Positions 8,266 through 15,017 are shown, counted from the first letter of the stretch. The stretch is 16,206 nt of DNA from an uncultured Peptococcaceae bacterium (GCA_913064925.1 CAJYBN010000041.1:1-16206); one strand, 5' to 3'. The notes: generated by a model from the letters alone, not told the origin. Translations and numbers: made by a program.

Positions 8266-8277
8266 CTACCCCACTCC

Positions 8278-8319
8278 TTAAATGATGGCGTTGCGTATGC
8301 GGCTGGAAAGAAAGTCCAC
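8278..8319 (-). pseudogene. Probable phnE 3' end left from the older operon (last 13 codons and stop)
   Basis: After codon 219 of the truncated phnI the protein ceases to match PhnI and continues as VDFLSSRIRNAII and a TAA. These 13 residues line up without gaps with the ends of the two PhnE proteins in this window: AEKISDYLRKMVI and CEKLSDALRKSIL. They share the acidic residue, the L/I-S pair, the L/I-R pair and the hydrophobic end. The segment sits directly before phnG, where phnE stands in the other copy of the block. I infer that it is the tail of a resident phnE joined to the incoming phnI. The match is short, so this is a reasoned guess. Confidence 0.5.
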
Positions 8320-8976
8320 GCTGTAGGCAATGGCGAGCATCCCGCCTGTTTCCCCGCGGGCAAGAACCTGCAGCCTGGCTGAGCGCGGGGCAAGAAACTT
8401 CAACGCCTCCCTGGTTATATCCACCAGTGGCTCATCAGGTTTTGGCGGCGGCTCTTCAAGCAGGCCCTCCCGGCGGAGCATCTCAACGATTTTAGGGAAG
8501 TCCGGGGAGTCATCATCGCCAAGCCCCGTTAAGAACTCATCTTTGAACTTTTGGATCTCGGACGATCCTTCCTCCATCAGTGAAAAATCGAGGAGGCGCT
8601 GGGTGTAATCCCGCGTCGGCCCTAAAATCTGCCCGCCCGGAATATCCTTAAAAGTTGCCGATATCCGCCGGATGATCTCCATTTCCCGCGTATCCGCAAC
8701 CACGGCGTAATGGTTGCGGGGCAGGGAGGAGCGCAAGGCGCGCAGGATGAACGACACCTCTATCGTATCACCTTCCGCCTGCTTGAGGGCTGCGGCCGCG
8801 TAAAGCGGGGCATATAAAGAGCCCTCCGCCATAACTTGGTCGACGGCCAGGCGGAACTGCTCGCGTATCTGTTTTACCTCGAGCGACCAGGAGTCACCTT
8901 TTACCCTGAAGTATCTAACCAGCCGCTCGGCGTTCTCAATCGCTTTCAGGCCGCCCCTGACGGCTACGCAACCCAT
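8278..8976 (-). pseudogene. phnI: Truncated PhnI, upstream copy
   Basis: The product starts MGCVAVRGG and follows PhnI closely: LAVDQVMAEGSLYAP, ALKQAEGDT, KDIPGGQILGPTRDY (identical to the intact copy) and ARGETGGMLAIAYS at residue 219. The match then stops, where the intact copy continues SMRGYG and another 150 or so residues, including the C-terminal metal- and substrate-side motifs. The remaining 13 residues look like a phnE end. The ATG at 8976 overlaps the phnH stop (TAATG) and has GGAGG upstream; a longer frame from 9021 is less likely. With the C-terminal part gone it should not work as PhnI. It could still be made as a 232-residue protein and might compete for PhnG or PhnH, which is speculation. 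The two PhnI differ throughout, so they are divergent homologues. Confidence 0.9.
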
Positions 8977-9587
8977 TAATCCACCACCTCCCAGGCAATG
9001 GCTGCGCTCCGGGGAATGCACGCCACCTGACAGTCGTTTCCTCCCAGGATTAGATCCACGCCTAAAGGAAATTCATTATTCAACTGCTTGATCTCTTTTA
9101 GGTGAAAAGGTTCGATACCGCTGACCTGCAGGCTTCTTTTATCTTTCACACCCGGTCCCTGAAGTTGTATGGTTACACCATTCCGGTCCCGGCCCGGGCC
9201 GGCGGAATTACCCGGCCGCAAAGAATCAACCGCGCAAATCACGGTTGCCCCTTCTTCCGGAAATAGAAGCTCTCCTTTTTTGCCTCTGACAGAACCACAT
9301 CCCTTTTCCCCGGCCCGCGGACGATGATGAAATCCGCCGTATCTAAAAGGCTCACCCTGGCCAGGGTGTGCAGGCGCAAAAACTCCTGCAGCCTGTTATC
9401 CTCGTCTCCTACTACATGAAAAGAGACCTCGTTATCGAAAAGTGTGAGGGCCACGGCAAAGACCGACCTGTTAGCAGCCGGTCATATCGAAAGAGAAATC
9501 CCCAAGCAGATTGATCTTTCCCGGCCGGGCCATGCAATCAAGCACCTGCCTGTAGACACGCTGGGCAGCAAAAAGGGCGAAATCCAA
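8976..9587 (-). pseudogene. phnH: PhnH, upstream copy, broken by two compensating frameshifts
   Basis: Three frame segments together make one PhnH. From a TTG at 9587 (GGGAGGG upstream) the frame reads LDFALFAAQRVYRQVLDCMARPGKINLL and hits a TAA at 9473-9471. The next segment, ALTLFDNEVSF through GPGKRDVVLSEAKK, lies one base forward (about 9480-9276). After an A6 run (9281-9276 on this strand) the frame returns to the first one, giving GELLFPEEGATVICAV up to GVDLILGGNDCQVACIPRS and the stop at 8978-8976. The +1 shift falls in 9481-9474 and the -1 shift at the A-run. Each segment aligns with the intact PhnH at 7819-7226 in the right order. Decay of a redundant copy is the simplest reading; sequencing errors, or recoding at the second site, are alternatives. 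Confidence 0.88.
9275..9281 (-). other. A AAA AAG heptamer at the second frameshift of the upstream phnH
   Basis: In the middle-segment frame the codons are GCA AAA AAG, so A AAA AAG is phased exactly as the classic bacterial -1 slippery site used in dnaX. Slipping there by -1 yields GGA GAG CTT, which is the frame that continues PhnH. I saw no clear dnaX-like upstream Shine-Dalgarno stimulator, and an AGGAGAG lies just after the site. A homopolymer indel is equally consistent. Confidence 0.35.
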
Positions 9588-9589
9588 CT

Positions 9590-10012
9590 TCAGCCCTCCC
9601 TGGTTTCAAAGTCGACCTTCGTTCTGGCGATGATGTTATACTCCCTTCTTCTCTTTGCCAGGATCGCCTTTTCTTGCTCAGATAGCGCCCTTTCGATCTC
9701 CGGCACGAGGCTGTGCCCCGAATTTAGGGCAGCCTCTATTATCGCAAGGCACAAAGCCCTTTCCGGCTCGTCGCCTATCACAAAGCCGAATCCTGATGTG
9801 CCGTCGACCTCCACCGCGCACTCGGTGATCAGCACCTCTACGAGGTAAAAAGGGGCCATCTCCACCGTATCCATTACCGGCATCATCACCAGGGTAGTCT
9901 CTGGCCCGCATGTGCCTTTCACCTTGCTATCTTCAGCTATCTTTTCAGCTAGTCGCCGAAAGACTGCAAAATCACCCTCGATCAGAATCTCCGTTCTTTT
10001 CTGTAGTAGCAT
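9590..10012 (-). CDS. phnG: PhnG, C-P lyase core subunit, upstream copy
   Basis: A complete PhnG of 140 residues when started at ATG 10012 (AGGAG ten bases upstream; a TTG at 10018 is possible but too close to the site). It shows LAEKIAEDSKVKGTCGPETTLVMMP, FYLVEVLITECAVEVDGTSGFGFVIGD, EPERALCLAIIEAALNSG and the family C terminus EYNIIARTKVDFE. It is clearly homologous to, but much diverged from, PhnG at 8265-7837. Its natural partners, the PhnH and PhnI that follow, are both broken, so if made it must either assemble with the downstream PhnH, PhnI and PhnJ or be idle. The frame is intact, which hints at recent arrival or retained use. The phnH start lies 3 bases after its stop. Confidence 0.9.
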   Translation of the reverse strand: MLLQKRTEILIEGDFAVFRRLAEKIAEDSKVKGTCGPETTLVMMPVMDTVEMAPFYLVEVLITECAVEVDGTSGFGFVIGDEPERALCLAIIEAALNSGHSLVPEIERALSEQEKAILAKRRREYNIIARTKVDFETREG

Positions 10013-10075
10013 TAACAACTATCTCCTAACTCGATGTACTCAATTCCCCGACGCCGTTTCCCTTACCCTTTCAAA

Positions 10076-10906
10076 TTACTGCAAGACCTCCCGCCCGATC
10101 ACCATCTTCCTAAGATAGTCGGAGATCTTCTCCGCCAGCCACACCATAATGAAAATCACCGCTGTTATCGCCAGGGCGTCTGCATACTTAAAAAGGCTCA
10201 TTGCCAGGTGGAGGTCGAAACCGATGCCGCCGCCCCCAACCACGCCTAAAAACAAAGCCACGCGGAGATTGATATCGAACCGGTACAGGGTATTGGCGAT
10301 CAATGAGGGCAAGACTTGCGGCAGTACGGCGAAGCGGATGACCTGTATTTTGTTAGCCCCGACCGACTCTAAGGATTCTATGGGCTTGGGGTCCACAGTT
10401 TCGATCGCCTCAGCAAAGAGTTTCCCCAGCGAGCCGACCGAGCCGATGGCGATACAAATCATCCCCGAAAAGGGGCCAAGGCCGATCATCACCACGAGCA
10501 GAAGGATTAGCACCAGCGTTGGCAACGCTCGCTCAGCGGCCATAATCCCCCTGGCCGTTTCGCGAACCATCTTCGATAGGGCCAGATTATTAGCGGCGAA
10601 TAGTGCCAAAAGAAAGGATAGGATAGCCCCCAAGAATGTCCCCACAAAAGCCATTGATAACGTCTCTAAAACCGACCATAGCACCTTGCCGCTGGCCAGC
10701 ACCTCCCAGTTCGGCGGAAACATCTCCCGCACCAAGTTGAAAAAGTGGGGGAGCCCGCTTAAAAACAGTTGCGGGCTGATTCCCAAATCAACAACACTCC
10801 ACCCCAGAATGAGTAGAAAAACGGTCCCGGTTAAAAGATGCCTTTGGAAGTAGCGCTGGTACCCCCAATCCCCTTGCCCGGTCGTAGCGCTTGTTTTGCC
10901 ACTCAT
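10076..10906 (-). CDS. phnE: PhnE-type phosphonate ABC transporter permease, second of a pair
   Basis: A 276-residue integral membrane protein of the PhnE family. Hydrophobic segments lie at about residues 24-45, 80-110, 130-165, 205-230 and 240-265. The cytoplasmic EAA loop that contacts the ATPase reads SVGANKIQVIRFAVLPQVLPS, ahead of LYRFDINLRVALFLGVVGGGGIG, the usual PhnE signature. It forms half of the membrane channel, most likely as a heterodimer with the neighbouring PhnE at 11691-10903, and is powered by PhnC. Start ATG overlaps the stop of the first permease by four bases (ATGA), which favours coupled translation and equal amounts. The C terminus ends in AEKISDYLRKMVIGREVLQ. Confidence 0.94.
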   Translation of the reverse strand: MSGKTSATTGQGDWGYQRYFQRHLLTGTVFLLILGWSVVDLGISPQLFLSGLPHFFNLVREMFPPNWEVLASGKVLWSVLETLSMAFVGTFLGAILSFLLALFAANNLALSKMVRETARGIMAAERALPTLVLILLLVVMIGLGPFSGMICIAIGSVGSLGKLFAEAIETVDPKPIESLESVGANKIQVIRFAVLPQVLPSLIANTLYRFDINLRVALFLGVVGGGGIGFDLHLAMSLFKYADALAITAVIFIMVWLAEKISDYLRKMVIGREVLQ

Positions 10907-11691
10907 CGCAACACCTCTTGCCCGAGGATACTTTTCCTAAGAGCATCTGACAGCTTCTCGCAAAGAAGAATTAACATCAAAATGGTAATTATGGCGGAAA
11001 GCGCCGTCTGAAACTCGAGCAGCCGCATCGCCATCAGAAGCTCAAAGCCGATGCCTCCGGCCCCGACCACCCCGATGAAGATTGACATCCTGATATTGAC
11101 ATCGAATCTGTACAGGGTATTGGCGATCAGTGAAGGCAAGACTTGTGGAAGCACGGCGTAGCGGATGATCTGCGCCTTGGTTGCCCCAACCGCAGCCAGG
11201 GATTCCAAAGGTTTGGGGTCTATTTCCTCGATAGCGTCGGCAAATAGTTTCCCCAGCATGCCGATCGAGCTAACGGCCAGCGCCATCACACCCGGAAACG
11301 GGCCGAGACCGACGATAGCTACAAAAAAGAGGACCACAATCAGATCTGGCAGCGCCCTTTCGGCGGAACAGATACCCCTGGCGATCTCACGCCCCTTCCG
11401 GTTCGGATTGAGGTTGCTTGCCGCAAACAGGCTGATGATAAGGGACAGCAGCGCCCCAAATACTGTGCCCACTAAAGCGATCTGCACTGTTTCGAGCGCC
11501 GGCCCCACAAGCTCAGGAAACGCGCTCCACGCCGGTGGAAACATTTGCCTTAGCAGGTCGAGCCCCTGGGGAACGCCTGTGATAAGAACTGCCGGCTCAA
11601 CTTGGCAGATAACGGACCCACCCCACAAAAGCAGGGTAAGGATAACCACCGGTAAGAATACCCTCTTATACCTTTTCAGTACCCCCACCAT
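10903..11691 (-). CDS. phnE: PhnE-type phosphonate ABC transporter permease, first of a pair
   Basis: A 262-residue PhnE-family permease. An N-terminal membrane segment (about 12-30) is followed by hydrophobic segments near 65-95, 110-150, 190-215 and 225-250. The EAA loop reads AVGATKAQIIRYAVLPQVLPS and is followed by LYRFDVNIRMSIFIGVVGAGGIG. It is strongly similar to the next gene, so the pair arose by duplication of one permease and presumably builds a heterodimeric channel. Tandem phnE1-phnE2 pairs are known in a number of bacteria. AGGAG lies seven bases before the ATG. The gene follows phnC by 50 bases. Selectivity for phosphonate over phosphite or phosphate cannot be read from sequence; the lyase genes suggest phosphonate. 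Confidence 0.94.
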   Translation of the reverse strand: MVGVLKRYKRVFLPVVILTLLLWGGSVICQVEPAVLITGVPQGLDLLRQMFPPAWSAFPELVGPALETVQIALVGTVFGALLSLIISLFAASNLNPNRKGREIARGICSAERALPDLIVVLFFVAIVGLGPFPGVMALAVSSIGMLGKLFADAIEEIDPKPLESLAAVGATKAQIIRYAVLPQVLPSLIANTLYRFDVNIRMSIFIGVVGAGGIGFELLMAMRLLEFQTALSAIITILMLILLCEKLSDALRKSILGQEVLR

Positions 11692-11741
11692 CAGACACTC
11701 CTATAAAATAGCGTTTCTTCGCTGAAACTCTGGCCCTTAAC

Positions 11742-12500
11742 TCAAGCACTTTTAACCGCAGGCCCGGTGCCGTAAATGTATTCGAGGACGCTACTTGATA
11801 AATGAGGGCTGCCGTCATAGACCACGGTACCATCCTTAATCGCGATGGCCCTGGTGCAATACCTGCTAACGAGCTCAGGAGCATGGAAAACGGCGATGAT
11901 CGCCATCTCCTTAGTCAATGGTTTCAGGTAATCCAACACCACCTCGGTATTCTTAGGGTCAAGGTTGGCCACCGGTTCATCCGCCAGCAATAAACAAGGC
12001 TCCTGGAAAAGCGCCCGGGCGATAGCCACCCGCTGCATCTCCCCGCCGCTTAAGGTCTCTGCCCGCCGACCGGCCAGGTGCTTCACCCCTACTTTTTCGA
12101 GGGCAGATAACGCCGCCTGGACCTCCTTATCTGTAAAGCCGTATAATAAACTGCGCATAGTGCTGATCCGGCCAAGCCCACCGGTTAAAACGTTCTCGAG
12201 GACGCTTAGCCTTTTGACCAGGATCGATCCCTGAAAGATCATCCCGATGCGCCGTCTGATCCTTCTAAGTTCCTGGCCCTTTTTCCCGTTGATTTTTTGC
12301 GGGTTCCCGTCCTCGTTAAGGATAACCTCACCGCTATCCGGCGTAGTTAGCCCATTTATGCACCTCAATAACACAGTCTTGCCCACACCGCTCTCGCCCA
12401 AAATGCCGATAAATTCTCCCTTTTTTGCCTCGAAGCTTATCTCCCGCAAGAGCAGCCTACCGTCAGGCAGCTTCTTGGTGATACCTTTAACAGCCAGCAT
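11742..12500 (-). CDS. phnC: PhnC, phosphonate ABC transporter ATP-binding protein
   Basis: A 252-residue importer ATPase started at ATG 12500, with AAGGAGGT 10 bases upstream; an open frame reaches back to 12545 but would start inside the intergenic hairpin. Walker A is GESGVGKT (35-42), the Q-loop lies in IGMIFQGS, the signature is LSGGEMQRVAIARAL, Walker B is LLLADEPVANLD and the switch His lies in VFHAPELV. The EPVANLDP and GGLGRISTMRSLLYGF stretches are typical of PhnC rather than of other ABC ATPases. It drives uptake through the two PhnE permeases with substrate delivered by PhnD. It is preceded by a strong hairpin that separates it from phnD and may lower its expression relative to the binding protein. 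Confidence 0.94.
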   Translation of the reverse strand: MLAVKGITKKLPDGRLLLREISFEAKKGEFIGILGESGVGKTVLLRCINGLTTPDSGEVILNEDGNPQKINGKKGQELRRIRRRIGMIFQGSILVKRLSVLENVLTGGLGRISTMRSLLYGFTDKEVQAALSALEKVGVKHLAGRRAETLSGGEMQRVAIARALFQEPCLLLADEPVANLDPKNTEVVLDYLKPLTKEMAIIAVFHAPELVSRYCTRAIAIKDGTVVYDGSPHLSSSVLEYIYGTGPAVKSA

Positions 12501-12527
12501 CTTTGTGCATACCTCCTTAATTTTCAA

Positions 12528-12559
12528 GCATCCCGCTCCCGCCAATGGGAGCGGGATGC
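12528..12559 (-). terminator. Perfect 13-bp hairpin between phnD and phnC (attenuator or mRNA stabiliser)
   Basis: GCATCCCGCTCCC, a 6-base loop, then its exact reverse complement. It begins 11 bases after the phnD stop. In the minus direction the stem is followed by TTGAAAATT rather than a clean T run, so full termination is doubtful. Partial termination or protection of the phnD messenger 3' end is more likely, a common way to obtain excess binding protein over ATPase and permease. Confidence 0.75.
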
Positions 12560-12570
12560 ATACTTTTTAC

Positions 12571-13509
12571 TTAGAGCTTGCCCAAGGCGATCGCCAGTTT
12601 CCGGATACCTTCATAAGTCTCGTCGCTTACTGCCACGTATGATTCATTCTTCTCCCATCTTCCCTCGAACTGTTCGAACGCCTCGGGGGCCTTTTGGGAC
12701 ATATCAAGGAACGCCTGCTGTATCTTTTTGATCAAGGCTTCATCTAAATCTCCCCTTACCGCAACCGGTGACCGGGGGATAGGGTCCGACTTCCAGATCA
12801 CAAAAACTTCATCCTGATCTACCAATCCCTTTTCCACTGCCCGCTGATACTGGATGTCCGCCGCTGCCCCCAAATCGACCTTCCGGGCCTTAACCGCCAA
12901 AATCGAAGCGTCATGCCCCCCGGCGAAAACAACCTCCTTGAAATCCTCATCAACATTAATGCCGACCGATTGCAGGTGCCCCCTGGGAATCAGATGGCCG
13001 GAGGTAGAAGCAGGATCGACAAAGGAGATGGTAAGCTCGCCAGCCCGCGCCTTGACATCATCAACGCTTTTCAGGCCGCTATCCTTGTGGGTAATCAAGG
13101 AGCTATGGTAGGTCCTGAGTCTCCCGTCTTCGTCACCCCCGGCAACAATCGCCTGGGCGTTCGCCCGCTTCGCCGCCAGAACGTATGAGAACGGGCCAAA
13201 ATAAGCCACATCCACCTTCTTTGCCCGCATCGCCTCGATCACCGCGGTATAGTCGGTGGCCTTAAACACCTCGATGGGGATTCCTAACTCCTTCTCCAGG
13301 TACTGCCTCGCCGGCTCAAAAGCCTTGACCATCTCCTCGATATCTTCCGCAGGGATAAGGCCCAACCGGAGCACCTCTGGTTTCGTCCCATCGTCTGCTC
13401 CAGGACCACAACCACCGATCCCAAAAGAGACAAGCAACGCCAAAACCAAGCTCGTGATAAGGAGAGACGTAAATCTGTACTTTGCTTTCCGAATCACCTT
13501 AAAGAACAT
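12571..13509 (-). CDS. phnD: PhnD, phosphonate-binding lipoprotein of the ABC transporter
   Basis: A 312-residue extracellular substrate-binding protein. It has a basic N terminus, a hydrophobic stretch (about 13-31) and a lipobox-like IGGC with Cys 34 as the probable lipid-anchored residue, as expected in a Gram-positive host. The mature part shows PhnD hallmarks: LRLGLIPAED, ATDYTAVIEAMRAKKVDVAYFGPFSYVLA, TYHSSLIT, SFVDPASTSGHLIPR and FAGGHDASILAVKARKVDLGA. The binding-site Tyr, Ser/Thr and His positions typical of phosphonate binders are therefore present. ATG 13509 is chosen because AGGAGG lies 8 bases upstream; a TTG at 13515 is too close. A shorter, broken phnD lies upstream at 14241-13825. 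It heads the transporter and lyase block. Confidence 0.95.
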   Translation of the reverse strand: MFFKVIRKAKYRFTSLLITSLVLALLVSFGIGGCGPGADDGTKPEVLRLGLIPAEDIEEMVKAFEPARQYLEKELGIPIEVFKATDYTAVIEAMRAKKVDVAYFGPFSYVLAAKRANAQAIVAGGDEDGRLRTYHSSLITHKDSGLKSVDDVKARAGELTISFVDPASTSGHLIPRGHLQSVGINVDEDFKEVVFAGGHDASILAVKARKVDLGAAADIQYQRAVEKGLVDQDEVFVIWKSDPIPRSPVAVRGDLDEALIKKIQQAFLDMSQKAPEAFEQFEGRWEKNESYVAVSDETYEGIRKLAIALGKL

Positions 13510-13640
13510 CCGCAAGACCTCCTCCGTTAACTATCAGGTTTTAATCATGACTCACTCATCGGTGAGAATCCGTAATTTGACTCGTATCCCCCCCTTAATG
13601 TTCTGTGAATACTTTCGGAAAGTCCGAAACCACACCTATC

Positions 13641-13669
13641 AAGCCCTTTGAAGAGGGCTTTTTTATTTT
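13641..13669 (+). terminator. Terminator-like hairpin facing against all genes
   Basis: AAGCCCT, 6-base loop, AGGGCTT, then TTTTATTTT when read on the plus strand. No plus-strand gene precedes it. On the minus strand it is a hairpin preceded by an A-rich run, so there it would be part of the phnD leader and not a terminator. Confidence 0.5.
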
Positions 13670-13726
13670 CACCCCCAGTCAATATAGGGGCAAAAATAGC
13701 TAATATACCGACATTATTAAAGATAT

Positions 13727-13756
13727 TGTATAATATTTAAGCCTAATCATTGTAAA
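13727..13756 (-). promoter_or_regulatory. Candidate sigma-A-type promoter for phnD and downstream genes
   Basis: On the minus strand TTTACA (13756-13751), an 18-base spacer and TATACA (13732-13727). A start of transcription near 13720 would give a leader of about 210 bases before phnD. Both hexamers match four or five of six consensus positions in an AT-rich stretch, so a chance match is possible. Confidence 0.4.
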
Positions 13757-13824
13757 TAAGCTAATACGGAACTTGATTTTTTAAAACGCCCTCAAAATGG
13801 CATTGGTTGGTATTTTTTACCATA

Positions 13825-14241
13825 CTACTGTTTTGGGTGGTTTTTCACTCCGGTACGGGGATGGGTTATTATGTAACTGTGGTAAGTAGAGAGACCCTTC
13901 TCAGTTGCGTCGGCAGCGATCGCCTCAGCATTGGCTCTTTCGGCGGCCATTATGTAACCAAAAGGCCTATAATATGCAAGTTCCAACTTCTTTGCCCGCA
14001 TGGCCTCGATCACCGCTGTGTAGTCGGTCCCTACAAATAGCTCCACCGGAATTCCCAGCTCCCTTTCCAGATATTTCACAAATAGTTTATATCTTGCCCT
14101 TATCTCCGCTTCATCTCCGGTAGCCGGGCTCGTGCCAATGCGTAAAACCTCAGGCCAATTTGCATGTTTTTCAGGCGTTGACGTGGCCGGGCTTTTCGGT
14201 GTTGATGTGGCTGGCCTTTCCAGTTCTCCACTTTGTACAAT
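13825..14241 (-). pseudogene. phnD: PhnD remnant without signal peptide and C-terminal part
   Basis: The frame is open from just after a TAA (14244-14242) to a stop at 13825. It reads a Pro/Thr/Ser linker, then WPEVLRIGTSPATGDE, VKYLERELGIPVELF, GTDYTAVIEAMRAKKLELAYYRPFGYIMAAERANAEAI and TYHSYIITHPRTGVKN, which follow PhnD up to about a third of the mature protein. It then ends in HPKQ and a stop. Signal peptide, lipobox Cys and start codon are missing: the phnF stop lies only 14 bases upstream of the open frame. A GTG at 14079 could start a shorter piece but has no clear ribosome binding site. It is not functional as a binding protein. It differs from the intact PhnD downstream, so it is likely the resident gene of the older operon. 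Confidence 0.85.
14174..14221 (-). repeat. Two 24-base tandem units encoding a PATSTP linker in the phnD remnant
   Basis: Two copies of a 24-base unit with a few third-position changes encode PATSTPKS and PATSTPEK. In a lipoprotein this would be the flexible spacer between the lipidated Cys and the binding domain, so it supports the idea that the lost part was a lipoprotein signal. Confidence 0.75.
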
Positions 14242-14255
14242 TTATGTCTGCTAAC

Positions 14256-15008
14256 CTAAACAAAATCCACACCGATCTTACAGCGATCACCCCGGAATCT
14301 GCTGATGCAATATTCAATGGGAAGGCCATCGTTAGTGACCATCAGACTTTCTACTTTCAAAACAGGTTGACCTTGAGGAATCTGAAGCATTAATGCATCA
14401 TCAATATCCGGGAAAGTAGCATGAAAGGCTGAGTGCAGGCGCACCGGTCTCAAACCGTAGGACTCAAACAATAACTGGTGCAGAGAAGTAAAATCGTTAA
14501 TTTTTTCCGGCAAGCCGGGAACATGTGCAGCAGGTAAATATACACTACTGATACAAAAGGGAATTTCATCTACAAAACGAAGAATCTCCAGGAGAATCAC
14601 CCGATCAGATGAGGTAAGGTTCAGGCTTTTAGCAACCCGCGAAGGAGCACCATCTTCTCTGACTTCCAGCACCTTCGCCTCCGGTTTTAAACCTAAATCC
14701 AGGATGTTCTGAGTAAAGCGGTGACTGCGGGAGTAACGGTAATACACAACGCCACCTGCAGCGGGACTAACAAAGGTCCCTTTCCCTTTTTGCTTGTAAA
14801 CCAGCCCCCGGGAAACCAGTTCGGACAGTGCCTGGCGAACGGTATGCCGGTTAACTCCGTAGGTAACACTAAGTTCCTTCTCAGATGGCAGTTTTTCACC
14901 TGCAGCAAAGATACCCTCCTGAATCTGCCGGTGCAGGATGTCCGCCAGTTGGCGATAGTAGGGTACGCCATTATGTCTCTTAAACTCAACTGTTCTCAAT
15001 CTCACCAC
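14256..15008 (-). CDS. phnF: PhnF-type GntR family transcriptional regulator (HutC subfamily)
   Basis: A 247-250 residue regulator with an N-terminal winged helix-turn-helix of GntR type (about residues 15-82: YYRQLADILHRQIQEG, LPSEKELSVTYGVNRHTVRQAL, GLVYKQKGKGTFV) and a C-terminal UTRA ligand-binding domain (about 92-246, ending in EYCISRFRGDR). Regulators of this subfamily next to phn genes bind an operator near their own gene and respond to a phosphonate-related or phosphorylated ligand; the effector cannot be read here. GTG 15008, GTG 15005 and TTG 14999 are all possible starts. GAGG lies 8 bases before TTG 14999, which I slightly prefer. It lies upstream of the phnD stump in the same direction, so it probably was the first gene of the older operon. 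Confidence 0.9.
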   Translation of the reverse strand: MVRLRTVEFKRHNGVPYYRQLADILHRQIQEGIFAAGEKLPSEKELSVTYGVNRHTVRQALSELVSRGLVYKQKGKGTFVSPAAGGVVYYRYSRSHRFTQNILDLGLKPEAKVLEVREDGAPSRVAKSLNLTSSDRVILLEILRFVDEIPFCISSVYLPAAHVPGLPEKINDFTSLHQLLFESYGLRPVRLHSAFHATFPDIDDALMLQIPQGQPVLKVESLMVTNDGLPIEYCISRFRGDRCKIGVDFV

Positions 15009-15017
15009 CTCGGCTTG

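Larger units (their letters stand above)
13510..13824 (-). other. AT-rich gap between broken and intact phnD, probable promoter and leader
   Basis: No open frame here resembles a protein. It holds a minus-strand promoter candidate (13756-13727), a plus-strand terminator-like hairpin (13641-13669), a second small stem TTTCGGA/TCCGAAA at about 13614-13630 and, next to the start, the phnD ribosome binding site. A short inverted repeat TGGTA-5-TACCA lies at about 13807-13821. I do not recognise a known riboswitch class. The left end of this gap is where the homology of the phnD remnant stops. Confidence 0.6.

Noticed and set aside
9239..9454. Separate small genes within 8976-9587
   Set aside because: The pieces align in order with one PhnH, so they are fragments of a single frameshifted gene.
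7837..10012. Recent tandem duplication of phnGHI, or a simple assembly duplication
   Set aside because: The two copies differ throughout their protein sequences, which excludes an assembly repeat and makes a recent duplication unlikely.
10903..13509. A phosphite (ptx) or phosphate (pst) importer
   Set aside because: Sequence alone cannot exclude phosphite, but the operon continuity with C-P lyase genes and the PhnD/PhnC/PhnE motifs make phosphonate more likely.
8278..13824. An insertion sequence or integrase carrying the incoming block
   Set aside because: No transposase or integrase gene, no terminal inverted repeats and no target-site duplication could be seen at either junction.
13510..13824. 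A known riboswitch class ahead of phnD
   Set aside because: The stems are simple and I could not match conserved cores of any riboswitch I know.
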